Origin: Cupriavidus taiwanensis
Lineage (GTDB): Bacteria; Pseudomonadota; Gammaproteobacteria; Burkholderiales; Burkholderiaceae
Assembly: GCF_900250115.1 (NCBI RefSeq)
Contig: NZ_LT984803.1
Span: 3,550,348-3,614,347 of the forward strand
DNA: 64,000 bases
Reading direction: 5' to 3'
A model generated the notes under the pieces. The model saw nothing but the letters and a program-made list of their open reading frames with translations, did not search any database and was not told the origin of the DNA. The stretch's first letter is position 1, and every line of letters starts with the position of its first letter. Both the position numbers and the translations under genes were made by a program. Shown one piece after another: positions 48,714 to 56,823 of this stretch.

Positions 48714-49820
48714 ATGACAGGTGATTTGATGCCACGCGCCACTCCGCCCGATGGCGGTGCCAGTGCCGGTGGTACGCAGGCCGGCACCGCCTCCGGCACC
48801 ACATCGGCCACCGTCTCGCTCGCCTACCTGCGCGCCGTGCTCGACCACGGCGAGCGCCAGGGCATCGCCGCGGCCGCGCAGCTGCGCGCCGTCGGCGTGC
48901 CGCCGGTGTTGCTGGACGCGGGGGCGCAGGCGCAGACCGCCACGCGCGTTCCCGGCGCGGCCTATCTCGCGCTGCTGGACTGGCTGGAGCAGGCCACCGG
49001 CGATGCCGATGTCGGCCTGCGCGCCGGCGCCGCCTTCGCGCCGCGCCACTATGCCGAGATGGGCTACGTGGTGCTGACCACGCCCACCGTGCGCGACGCC
49101 ATCCTGCAGGGCATCCGCTATGAAGTGCTGGCCAACGACATCGGCGGCACGCGCCTGATCGAAACCCCGCAGTCGGCGTGCATGACATGGCAGGCCCGAC
49201 ATGGCCCGCTGTCGCGCCACGCGCATGAGCTGCATATGGCCACGTGGGTGGTGTTCGCGCGCTGGCTGATCGGCGGCCAGCATGTGGCGACGCAGGTCGA
49301 ATTCCCGCACGCCGCCCCCGCCGACACCCGCTTGCATGCCCAGGTGTTCGGCTGTCCCGTGGTCTTCAACGCCGCGCGCCATGCCATGCATATCGAGCGC
49401 GCCCTGCTGGACCTGCCGTCGCTGCAGGCCGATGCCGGCATGCAGGCGCAGATGACGCGCATCGCCGACTCGCAGCTGCAGCAGATCGTGCCCGCCGGCG
49501 CCGACGCGCTGGCGCAGGCGCGTGCCTGTATCCGTGCGCGGCTGCCGCAAGGCGAGGTGCCGATCGCCGACGTCGCATCGCACCTGGGCCTGCCGGTGCG
49601 CACGCTGCAGCGGCGGCTGCAGGCGCAGGGCATCAGTTATTCACAGCTTGTGGATAACGTGCGGCAAGCGCTGGCCCAACAGTATCTGGCCGAACCCGGC
49701 CTGAGCCTGGCGCAATGCGCGATGCGGCTCGGCTATTCCGAACAGAGCGCCTTCACCCACGCGTTCAAGCGCTGGACCGGTGAAACGCCGCATGGCTGGC
49801 GCAAGGGCCGGACCGCCTAG
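48714..49820 (+). CDS. AraC-family transcriptional regulator
   Basis: A 368-residue AraC/XylS-type regulator with an N-terminal arabinose-binding-like domain (PF12625 type; for example ATGDADVGLRAGAAFAPRHY). The C-terminal double helix-turn-helix is complete: VASHLGLPVRTLQRRLQAQG and MRLGYSEQSAFTHAFKRWTG. It is divergent from the GMC pair with about 108 bp between, and may activate it. ATG 48729 is an alternative start. Two perfect, inverted DnaA boxes lie inside the coding sequence at 49637-49657. Confidence 0.92.
   Translation: MTGDLMPRATPPDGGASAGGTQAGTASGTTSATVSLAYLRAVLDHGERQGIAAAAQLRAVGVPPVLLDAGAQAQTATRVPGAAYLALLDWLEQATGDADVGLRAGAAFAPRHYAEMGYVVLTTPTVRDAILQGIRYEVLANDIGGTRLIETPQSACMTWQARHGPLSRHAHELHMATWVVFARWLIGGQHVATQVEFPHAAPADTRLHAQVFGCPVVFNAARHAMHIERALLDLPSLQADAGMQAQMTRIADSQLQQIVPAGADALAQARACIRARLPQGEVPIADVASHLGLPVRTLQRRLQAQGISYSQLVDNVRQALAQQYLAEPGLSLAQCAMRLGYSEQSAFTHAFKRWTGETPHGWRKGRTA
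49637..49657. promoter_or_regulatory. Inverted pair of perfect DnaA boxes inside the AraC gene
   Basis: TTATTCACA (49637-49645) and TGTGGATAA (49649-49657, the complement of TTATCCACA) face each other across 3 bp. Both fit TTATNCACA exactly. They encode SYSQLVDN, a stretch often conserved in this AraC subfamily, so codon coincidence is possible. Confidence 0.4.
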
Positions 49821-49878
49821 CCCCGGTTGTTGCGCCCGCGCCCTCGTCATCGGCGAAGTCCCAAAAAATCCTGCGGTT

Positions 49879-50397
49879 TCAAACGCACGCGGCCGCCCCG
49901 TTGCATGGCGGCGATGCTGCCGCGCGACGCCGTTTGATGTGCGCCAGGCGCCGCTGGCAAACCACTTTGGCCAGCGCCGGGCGCGAGATCGCGCGGCCGA
50001 ACAGCCGTGCCAGCGCCAGGTAGGAATAGTGGCGCGGGGTCTCGTTGGTCCACGGGCTGCTGATGGCGGTTTCCAGCCCCAGGATCGAGCGCAGGTGGTG
50101 CCCTTCGACGATGGCCTTGAGCAGCTCGGTGATATTGGCCAGGGTGTAGGCGCGCGCCAGCAGGTGGTGGATCAGCTTGAGCCGCCCCAGGTGCGCCTGG
50201 GTGTAGATGCCGACGCGTCCGCGCCGCTGCGGCGGGTCGATCAGGCCGCGGTCCTGGTACGAGCGCACGTTGCGCACCGTGGTGCCGGCCACGCGCGCCA
50301 GTTCGTCGATGGCGTACTCCGGGGCGGGCGGCGGTCCGGACGCGGCGGACGCCGGGCGGGTCGGGGACGAGGGTTGGCGGCGCCGGGTCAGTGTCAT
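49879..50397 (-). CDS. MerR-family transcriptional regulator
   Basis: A 172-residue regulator with a MerR DNA-binding domain: YAIDELARVAGTTVRNVRSY, then QDRGLIDPPQRRGRVGIYTQ and HLGRLKLIHHLLARAYTLAN. The N-terminal 25 residues are proline-rich. The C-terminal part is short and ends in an arginine/cysteine-rich tail (RRRAAASPPCNGAAACV), unlike most members; a late frameshift cannot be excluded. It is divergent from the LysR gene at 50492 and convergent with the AraC gene. Confidence 0.8.
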   Translation of the reverse strand: MTLTRRRQPSSPTRPASAASGPPPAPEYAIDELARVAGTTVRNVRSYQDRGLIDPPQRRGRVGIYTQAHLGRLKLIHHLLARAYTLANITELLKAIVEGHHLRSILGLETAISSPWTNETPRHYSYLALARLFGRAISRPALAKVVCQRRLAHIKRRRAAASPPCNGAAACV

Positions 50398-50491
50398 GCG
50401 AAAAACTCTAACCGAGGAACGCGGCAGGCAAAGTCGCGGTGGGTTTTGCCGATAATGCAGGCATTGCCCCCAACGCGACCGCCCGTTTTCC

Positions 50492-51448
50492 ATGCATATC
50501 CGCTGGCTCGAAGACTTCGTCTGCCTGGCCCAGGCCGGCAGCCTCGCGCGCGCCGCCGAACTGCGCAACGTGACCCCGCCCGCCTTTGGCCGGCGCATGC
50601 AGGCGCTGGAAGTCTGGGCCGGCGCCCCGCTGATCGACCGCAGCGCCTTCCCGGTGCGCCTGACCGCCGAGGGGCGGCAGTTCCTGGAAGCCGCGCAGAG
50701 CGCGCTGCGCACGCTCGACGACACCCGCCTGGCGCTGCGCGCCGCGCACCGCGCCGACGCCAGCACCGTTACCATCGCCACCGGCAAGACGCTGGCGCGC
50801 TCGATGGTGCCCGCCTGGCTCGCGGGCCTGCGCGAGGCGCTGCGCCATGATCCCGCCGCGGCCGGCTTCCGCACCCGCCTGTCGACCTTCCCGATGCACG
50901 ACGCGCTGGCGATGTTCGCCGAGGGCGATGCCGATTTCCTGCTGTGCTACAGCCCGCCCGACCTGCCGGTGATGCTGGACGACGCGCGCTACCAGTTCCA
51001 CCTGGCCGGCGTGGAGCGGCTGGTGTGCGTCAGCGCCGCCGATGCGCGCGGCGCGCCGCTGCACCGGCTCGGGACGGGCAAGGTCGCGGGCAAGGCCGCG
51101 GCCAGGCCGGTGCCGATGATCGCCTACGCCGAGACCCTGACGCTGGGCCGCATGGTCAACCAGGAGATCGCGCGCCGCAAGCTGGCGCCGCGCCTCGACG
51201 TGATCGCGGTCAGCGACTTTGCCGAGTCCGTGCACGAGATGGTGCGCCAGCGCATGGGCCTGGCCTGGCTGCCGGCGCGGCTGATTGCCGACGACCTGCG
51301 CGAGGGCCGGCTGGTGCGCGCCATTCCCGCCGCGCGCGACGAGGATGGCGGCGACCTCGCGCTCGACATCCGCCTGTACCGGCCGCGCGCGCCGATGCGG
51401 CCGCTAGCCGAGGCCTTCTGGGAGGCGGCAGTGCGGGCGCCGCGCTGA
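50492..51448 (+). CDS. LysR-family transcriptional regulator
   Basis: A 318-residue LysR protein. The N-terminal helix-turn-helix is WLEDFVCLAQAGSLARAAEL and RNVTPPAFGRRMQALEVWAG. The effector domain starts near residue 88 (STVTIATGKTLARSMVPAWL) and has a normal length. The following Bug-type binding-protein gene starts 117 bp downstream on the same strand, so it probably controls the adjacent uptake genes. The effector is unknown. Confidence 0.92.
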   Translation: MHIRWLEDFVCLAQAGSLARAAELRNVTPPAFGRRMQALEVWAGAPLIDRSAFPVRLTAEGRQFLEAAQSALRTLDDTRLALRAAHRADASTVTIATGKTLARSMVPAWLAGLREALRHDPAAAGFRTRLSTFPMHDALAMFAEGDADFLLCYSPPDLPVMLDDARYQFHLAGVERLVCVSAADARGAPLHRLGTGKVAGKAAARPVPMIAYAETLTLGRMVNQEIARRKLAPRLDVIAVSDFAESVHEMVRQRMGLAWLPARLIADDLREGRLVRAIPAARDEDGGDLALDIRLYRPRAPMRPLAEAFWEAAVRAPR

Positions 51449-51565
51449 ACCGCGCCGGCACCCTTGCCGAATCGGCAACCGCGCTTGCCAAAGCCGCACG
51501 CCGGCCCGGTGCCGCGCTTCTACCATCGGTCCACAACCATGATTCCGGGACCCCGAGCCAACACC

Positions 51566-52546
51566 ATGAAGACCACCCTGCGCGCGGCTGCGGCCGCATT
51601 CTGCCTTGCCGCCTCCGCCGGCGCCGTTTCCAGCGCCGCCGCCGCCACCTGGCCCACCAAGCCGATCACGCTGGTGGTGGGCTACACCGCCGGCGGCAGC
51701 GTCGACCTGGTGGCGCGCACCATCGCCCCCGAGCTGGGCAAGCGCCTGGGCCAGAGCGTGGTGATCGAAAACCTGGGCGGCGCCGGCGGCACCATCGGCG
51801 CGGCCAAGGTGGTCAAGGCCGAAGCCGATGGCTATACCCTGCTGATGGGCTCGGGCAGCGAAGTGTCGATCGCGCGCCTGACCAACCCGGCGGTGCGCTA
51901 TGACGGCGAGAAGGACCTGGCGCCCGTGACCTTTGTCGGCACCCAGCCGATGGTGCTGGTCGGCAAGCCCGGCCTGCCGGCGAAGAATGCGGCCGAGCTG
52001 ATCACGCTGGCCAGGGCCCAGCCCGGCAAGCTGTCGTATGCCTCCTCCGGCGTCGGCACCCCGCTGAACCTGGCGGGCGAGCTGATCAAGCAGCAGGGCA
52101 AGGTCGAGATCACGCACGTGCCGTACAAGGGCGCGTCGGCCATGGCCACCGACCTGCTCGGCGGACAGATCGACCTGGCGGTGATGGTGCTGTCGTCGGC
52201 GCTGCCGCATATCCAGGCGGGCCGCGTGCAGGCCTACGGCGTGACCGGCGCCAAGCGCTCGCCGGTGGCGCCGAACGTGCCCGCGCTGGCCGAGACGCCC
52301 GCGCTCAAGGGCGTGGACATGGGCGTGTGGTTCGGCCTGATGGGCCCGGCCAGCTTGCCCAAGCCAGTGGTCGAGCGCCTGAACACCGAGATGCAGGCCG
52401 TGCTGGCCATGCCGGACGTGAAGAAGAAGCTGGCCGAGGCCGGCGTGGAAGTGGCGCCCGCCAACCCGGCGCAGTTCGGCAGCTTTATCAAGCGCGAGAC
52501 CGGGCGCTATCGCACGATCGTGCAGACCGCGGGGATTCAACAGTAA
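51566..52546 (+). CDS. Bug-family tripartite tricarboxylate transporter receptor
   Basis: A 326-residue periplasmic receptor of the Bug/TctC family. The signal peptide ends near SSAAAATWP (~residue 27). Canonical blocks are KPITLVVGYTAGGSVDLVAR, ENLGGAGGTIGAAKVVKAEA and HVPYKGASAMATDLLGGQID. No tctA/tctB genes adjoin it, as is common for the many orphan Bug proteins of Burkholderiales. Ligand specificity is unknown; the neighbouring hydrolase at 52875 may act on the same compound. Confidence 0.92.
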   Translation: MKTTLRAAAAAFCLAASAGAVSSAAAATWPTKPITLVVGYTAGGSVDLVARTIAPELGKRLGQSVVIENLGGAGGTIGAAKVVKAEADGYTLLMGSGSEVSIARLTNPAVRYDGEKDLAPVTFVGTQPMVLVGKPGLPAKNAAELITLARAQPGKLSYASSGVGTPLNLAGELIKQQGKVEITHVPYKGASAMATDLLGGQIDLAVMVLSSALPHIQAGRVQAYGVTGAKRSPVAPNVPALAETPALKGVDMGVWFGLMGPASLPKPVVERLNTEMQAVLAMPDVKKKLAEAGVEVAPANPAQFGSFIKRETGRYRTIVQTAGIQQ

Positions 52547-52578
52547 GCGGGACGGCGAGGCGGCGTCGCTGCTGCAGG

Positions 52579-52782
52579 CGCCAGCCCTCTCCCCCGCCCC
52601 TCTCCCGCAAGCGGGAGAGGGGCGAACACATCCGGAAGGACTAGGGCCGAAGCGCTTCTCTCTCCTGCCCGCGGGAGAAGGAAACCACCATCAGCATGAG
52701 CGAGCGTGGAAGCCTTCCTGATCCGCCGGTTTGCTCCCCTCTCCCGCTTGCGGGAGAGGGGTTGGGGGAGAGGGCCGGCGCT
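52579..52782. repeat. REP-like palindrome pair, copy 6
   Basis: Units at 52579-52625 and 52728-52782 in opposite orientation fill most of the 328-bp gap between the Bug gene and the aspartoacylase-like gene. The second carries the complete form GGTTTGCTCCCCTCTCCCGC, its inverse arm, and GGTTGGGGGAGAGGGCCGGC. A weaker related piece (TCTCTCCTGCCCGCGGGAGA) lies between them near 52663. Confidence 0.85.
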
Positions 52783-52874
52783 TGCCATGGCGCCGCCGCC
52801 CGCACACTCCCTGCCCCTATCACATCGACCCGGCAGGCACCGACCCGCCAGGCACCCTGAACGCACCGACTCCG

Positions 52875-53852
52875 ATGACCCACCAGCCCACCGCACCCCT
52901 GGAAGCCTACCCCGTCGATGTCGCCTTCCCGGACATCCACCCCTACGCCGCCGGCAACACCGGCATCCCCTACCTCTACACCTTCGACAGCGGCCAGCCC
53001 GGCCCGCACGTGATGGTCAACGCGCTGACACACGGCAACGAGGTCTGCGGCGCCATCGCCGTCAAGGCGCTGCTCGACCACGGCCTGCGCCCCCGGCGCG
53101 GCCGCCTGACGCTGGCCTTTGCCAATGTCGACGCATACCACCGCTTCGATCCCGCCAGCCCGGACGCCTCGCGCTTCGTCGACCAGGACTTCAACCGCGT
53201 CTGGACCGCGAAGGTGCTCGATGACGCCAGCCTCGATTCATCGGAACTGCGCCGCGCGCGCGCCATGCGGCCGGCGATCGACACCGTCGACCTGCTGCTG
53301 GACCTGCATTCGATGCACGAGAAAAGCCGGCCGCTGATCGTTTCCGGCCCGCTGGACAAGGGCATCGCGCTGGCGCGCGCGCTCGCTGCGCCGGCCGACG
53401 TGATCGTCGACGAAGGCCATCCCGAAGGCCGCCGCATGCGCGACTACGACGGCTTCGGCGATGCCGCCAGCCCGCGCAACGCGCTGCTGATCGAATGCGG
53501 CCAGCACTGGGAGCCGGCCGCCGTGACGGTGGCGCGCGACAGCACCGCGCGCTTCCTGCTGCATGCCGGCATCGTCGAGGAAAGCGACCTGCCGGCCGGC
53601 TGGCTGCAGCCGCTGCCCGCCACGCAGCGCGTGGTGCGCGTGACCGAGCCGGTGGTGGCCACCAGCATGGACTTCCGCTTTGCCGGCCCCTACACCGGGC
53701 TGGAGACCTTTACCGAGGCCGGGACCGTAATCGGCTGGCGCGACGGCGAGCCGGTGCTGACGCCGTATCCGGATTGCGTGCTGGTGATGCCGTCGCTGCG
53801 CCAGTTGCGCCCGGGCGTGACCGTGGTGCGCCTGGGCCGGCTGGAGCGCTGA
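52875..53852 (+). CDS. Succinylglutamate desuccinylase/aspartoacylase family hydrolase
   Basis: A 325-residue zinc-dependent M14-like deacylase. The metal-binding pair is visible in VNALTHGNEVCGAIAVKAL (His, Glu) and the third ligand in LLLDLHSMHEKSRPL. NVDAYHRFDPASPDASRFVD and QDFNRVW add the substrate arginine region. The family removes acyl groups from N-acyl amino acids (aspartoacylase, AstE, DoeB-like); the exact substrate is not set by sequence. The ATG at 52875 is used because the open upstream frame crosses a REP element. Lies after LysR and Bug genes, so acyl-amino-acid use is a guess. Confidence 0.88.
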   Translation: MTHQPTAPLEAYPVDVAFPDIHPYAAGNTGIPYLYTFDSGQPGPHVMVNALTHGNEVCGAIAVKALLDHGLRPRRGRLTLAFANVDAYHRFDPASPDASRFVDQDFNRVWTAKVLDDASLDSSELRRARAMRPAIDTVDLLLDLHSMHEKSRPLIVSGPLDKGIALARALAAPADVIVDEGHPEGRRMRDYDGFGDAASPRNALLIECGQHWEPAAVTVARDSTARFLLHAGIVEESDLPAGWLQPLPATQRVVRVTEPVVATSMDFRFAGPYTGLETFTEAGTVIGWRDGEPVLTPYPDCVLVMPSLRQLRPGVTVVRLGRLER

Positions 53853-53940
53853 CCCGGGTACGCTGGGCCGGGCGCGGCTGCGCCCGGCAGGATGCTGCGC
53901 ACAGGGACATGGCGCGGCCCTCCGGTTGACTGCGGATCGG

Positions 53941-54486
53941 CTAGGCGGCCGGCGCGGGCCCCGTGCCCGCCGGCGGCGGGGGCGGCGGCAGCATGCCGGG
54001 GAACAGCTGCTCGACCAGTTCATCGAGCTTGGACGACGGCTGCACGAAGTTGCTCAGGTTCAGCCCGCCGGCGCTGCGGTTGGCGTTGTAGATGGCCTTG
54101 CCGACCCGGTCGCCATTGCGGAACACGGTGATGTCGGCGTTGTTCAGGTAGGCGTTCCAGTACCAGGCGCCGCGCGCGGTGTACAGCGCCACCATCGGGC
54201 ACGCCGCGACCGAGGTCTGCGCCTGCAGCACCTTCACCTCGAAATTGCGCCGGCGCAGCGACGACAGGAAGTTCTCGACAAAGTCATTGCCGCTGACCGG
54301 GTTCACCACCACGCACAGCAGCGTGCCGTTGGCGCCGTAGTTGCCCAGCGGGCCGCCGCCGGCCGGGAGCTGGAACGCGACCACGGGATCGGCGGGGTCG
54401 AGGCGGTCGACCGGCGTCACGGCCTGGTAGGTCGAACAGCCGGTGAGCAGCAGGCCCACGCAGGCCGCCAGCAGTGCATGGTTCAT
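53941..54486 (-). CDS. Sbal_3080-family lipoprotein
   Basis: A 181-residue lipoprotein with lipobox LLTGC (Cys ~17). The family pattern is present: LLCVVVNPVSGNDFVENFLS, CPMVALYTARGAWYWNAYLN, and NADITVFRNGDRVGKAIYNA with a closing LDELVEQLFPG. The C-terminus is a short poly-proline tail. The family is known from many Gram-negatives, function undefined; an envelope role is likely. Convergent with the hydrolase gene. Confidence 0.82.
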   Translation of the reverse strand: MNHALLAACVGLLLTGCSTYQAVTPVDRLDPADPVVAFQLPAGGGPLGNYGANGTLLCVVVNPVSGNDFVENFLSSLRRRNFEVKVLQAQTSVAACPMVALYTARGAWYWNAYLNNADITVFRNGDRVGKAIYNANRSAGGLNLSNFVQPSSKLDELVEQLFPGMLPPPPPPAGTGPAPAA

Positions 54487-54628
54487 GGAGTGTCCTGGAT
54501 GGCTGGGCGGTGCGCCACGGCAAGGCACAATGGCCACCGCATACCTTCACACTGTAGGCGCCGGCAGGCCAATCCAATCGGCCAAACAGAAGCGCAAAAC
54601 GCCCGCTTCTGGCATTGCGGATGGCGCC

Positions 54629-54829
54629 TTAGCCGCCCGCGCCGCCTCCCGCCAGCCGGCCCACCAGCACCAGGCACAGCGCGGCCAGGCACACGCCGAC
54701 CACCGCCACCTGCACGCGCGACACGGGTTTGCCGCCGAACAGCGTCTGGCTGAGCCAGGCGGGCGAGATCACGCCGACAAGGGTCGCCACCATGATCAGG
54801 ATGGCAAGGACGGACAGTACGGATTGCAT
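54629..54829 (-). CDS. Small two-helix membrane protein
   Basis: A 66-residue protein with two clear hydrophobic helices: VLSVLAILIMVATLVGVISP and VQVAVVGVCLAALCLVLVG, joined by a short polar loop (LSQTLFGGKPVSR). No known family is recognised. It sits 30 bp after the stop of the OB-fold gene, in the same direction, and is probably cotranscribed. Confidence 0.75.
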   Translation of the reverse strand: MQSVLSVLAILIMVATLVGVISPAWLSQTLFGGKPVSRVQVAVVGVCLAALCLVLVGRLAGGGAGG

Positions 54830-54859
54830 GGCGTAACTCCGGAAGCGTCGCGGGCGCGC

Positions 54860-55474
54860 TCAGTTGGCGCCGCCGCGCAGCAGGCAGTCGCGCAGCAGCG
54901 GTGTGCCGTCGGCAAGGCCGGCGCCGTTGCATTCCACCGCCACCTTCTGGCCTCGCCGCACCATGGTGGCGCGGGCTTCCACCTCGCACTCGCGCCCGGC
55001 CGGGCCGCAGATCTGGCGCGGCAGCAGCAGCGCGCGCACATTGGCGCCGGGGTCGTTGGTGCGGATGTCCACAAAGACCTGCTCGCCATCGCGGCGGATG
55101 CCGCTGGCCACGCCTTCGACGATCACGTACTGGTTGAGGTAGTCGCGGTCGGCTTTGTCGGGATTGTCGCGGTACGCATTCAGCAGCGCGTCGGCCTGCA
55201 GCTGCGGCAGGCGGTGGGCGGGGCGTTGCGGGTCGATGCTGACAGGATCCAGCGTGCCGTTGCGCGGCACGCCGCGCGCCGCGCTGGCCACGGCCTGCGC
55301 ATCGGCCTTTGCGTCGGCCTGCGCGTTGGTCTGCGCGTTGGTCTGCGCGTCGGTCTGTGCATCGGGCACGGCGCCGCCGACATCATCGCGGCGGTCATTG
55401 CCGGCAAACCACAACATGCCAAGGACAGCCACGGCGACGATGGCAATGAGGATTTGCTGGGTGCGGTTCAACAT
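54860..55474 (-). CDS. Membrane-anchored OB-fold (tRNA_anti-like) protein
   Basis: A 204-residue protein with one N-terminal helix (ILIAIVAVAVLGMLWFAG). A low-complexity linker follows, made of a repeated Ala-Gln-Thr-x-like unit (AQTDAQTNAQTNAQADAKAD). The C-terminal ~100 residues look like an OB fold of the tRNA_anti-like type: LNQYVIVEGVASGIRRDGE, VFVDIRTND and LLPRQICGPAGREC. A periplasmic or surface role is inferred. The linker is encoded by a 12-bp tandem array that may vary in copy number. Confidence 0.75.
   Translation of the reverse strand: MLNRTQQILIAIVAVAVLGMLWFAGNDRRDDVGGAVPDAQTDAQTNAQTNAQADAKADAQAVASAARGVPRNGTLDPVSIDPQRPAHRLPQLQADALLNAYRDNPDKADRDYLNQYVIVEGVASGIRRDGEQVFVDIRTNDPGANVRALLLPRQICGPAGRECEVEARATMVRRGQKVAVECNGAGLADGTPLLRDCLLRGGAN
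55292..55367. repeat. 12-bp tandem repeats in the linker of the OB-fold gene
   Basis: About six imperfect copies of a 12-bp unit close to GTCTGCGCGTTG, in frame, encoding Ala-Gln-Thr/Ala-Asp/Asn-type tetrads in the minus-strand protein. Copy-number change would lengthen or shorten the linker by four residues without a frameshift. Confidence 0.75.
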
Positions 55475-55524
55475 CGGGAAGGTCCTGCGTCAGTCAAAGC
55501 GGAAAACGGAAGGCGAAGCGCGAA

Positions 55525-56769
55525 TTATGCGCCCTGCCTGCGGCAAAAGCGCGCAATCGCCGCCACCGCATGGTCGACGCCGCGCTCGGCGGCCACCGCG
55601 CGGCCCAGTGTGGCGGCGCGTGCGCGCGTGGCCGGCTGCTCGGTGAAGGCGATCATCGACGCCAGCCCCGGCGCATCGATCTTGTGCCCGGCGACATGCC
55701 GCGGCGCCACCCCCAGCGCAGCCAGCCGGCCCGCCCAGAAGAACTGGTCGCCCGCAAACGGCAGCACGATCGACGGCACGCCCGCCGCCGCCGCCGCATG
55801 CGTGGTGCCCGCGCCGCCATGGTGGATGGCCGCGGCCACGCGCGGCAGCAGCCAGTCATGCGGCGTCGCGCCAATCACATGGAAGCTGGCCGGCAACGCG
55901 CCCGCGTCGATGCCGCTCCAGCCCGGATAAAACAGCGCGCGCCGGCCGTCGACCGCCTGCACCAGTGCCGACACCACCTTGTGCCGGTCAAAGCCCGCCA
56001 TGCTGCCGAAACCGATATAGAGCGGCGCCTCGCCCGCCGCCAGGAAGTCGCGCAGCGACGGGTCCGGCTGCCAGTCCGGCTGCGGCGGCAGCGCCCAGGC
56101 GCCGGTCACCAGCCAGTCGCCATGCCAGTCCTGCGGACGCGGCACCAGTTGCGGCGACATCGCATACAGCGTCGGAAACGCCGGCCACATCGTCTTGCGC
56201 GCCTGCACGCCGAACAGCCGGGATCGCGCCGCATTGGTCGCATTGCGGAACATCCGCCACAGCACGAAGTTGATCAGGTGGTGGCTGGCGCGGTTGGCCC
56301 ATCCCGGCATCCTGACCGGCGGCAGCAGCGCCGACGGAAACGCCCGCGTCGGCGAGATCGGGAACATGCCCGCCCCGATCACCGGCTTGCCCAGCTGCTC
56401 GCCCACCGACAGCGCCACGTATGCCGTCAGTCCCGAAAACACGATGCCATCCGCATCGCGCGCCGCCTGCGCCAGCTGCGCCATCCATGCCTCGGTGTTG
56501 TCCTCGGCAATGCGCCCGAACGCGCGCGTGGCCTCAGCCACGTTGCCGCCCTCGGTCATCAGCTTGTGCAGCGCGCCGCCCGGCGCCAGCGTCTGCTGGA
56601 TATCCCCGGCCATGGGTTCGAACGGGATGCCGTGCTCGGCGGCCAGCGGCGCGGCCGAGCGTTCGCCCAGCACCAGCACGTCATGGCCGGCTTCACGCAG
56701 GCCCAGGGCCAGGGCGACGATGGGGCGGCAGTCGCCCTGGGTACCGAAGGTGATGAGGGTCAGGCGCAT
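55525..56769 (-). CDS. UGT-like (GT1/GT28) glycosyltransferase
   Basis: A 414-residue GT-B fold enzyme. The N-terminal acceptor half starts MRLTLITFGTQGDCRPIVAL, and the C-terminal donor half carries the UDP-glucosyltransferase-like signature AAAIHHGGAGTTHAAAAAGV with VLPFAGDQFFWAGRL. It resembles the bacterial sterol/rhamnolipid-type and macrolide glycosyltransferases. No acceptor can be named. It lies alone on the minus strand, 50 bp before the OB-fold gene and just downstream of mnmE. Confidence 0.9.
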   Translation of the reverse strand: MRLTLITFGTQGDCRPIVALALGLREAGHDVLVLGERSAAPLAAEHGIPFEPMAGDIQQTLAPGGALHKLMTEGGNVAEATRAFGRIAEDNTEAWMAQLAQAARDADGIVFSGLTAYVALSVGEQLGKPVIGAGMFPISPTRAFPSALLPPVRMPGWANRASHHLINFVLWRMFRNATNAARSRLFGVQARKTMWPAFPTLYAMSPQLVPRPQDWHGDWLVTGAWALPPQPDWQPDPSLRDFLAAGEAPLYIGFGSMAGFDRHKVVSALVQAVDGRRALFYPGWSGIDAGALPASFHVIGATPHDWLLPRVAAAIHHGGAGTTHAAAAAGVPSIVLPFAGDQFFWAGRLAALGVAPRHVAGHKIDAPGLASMIAFTEQPATRARAATLGRAVAAERGVDHAVAAIARFCRRQGA

Positions 56770-56823
56770 GCGCGTCGTGGCGACTGTCTTTGGATCAGAG
56801 GAGTTCCGTGTATTCGGCGTTCG

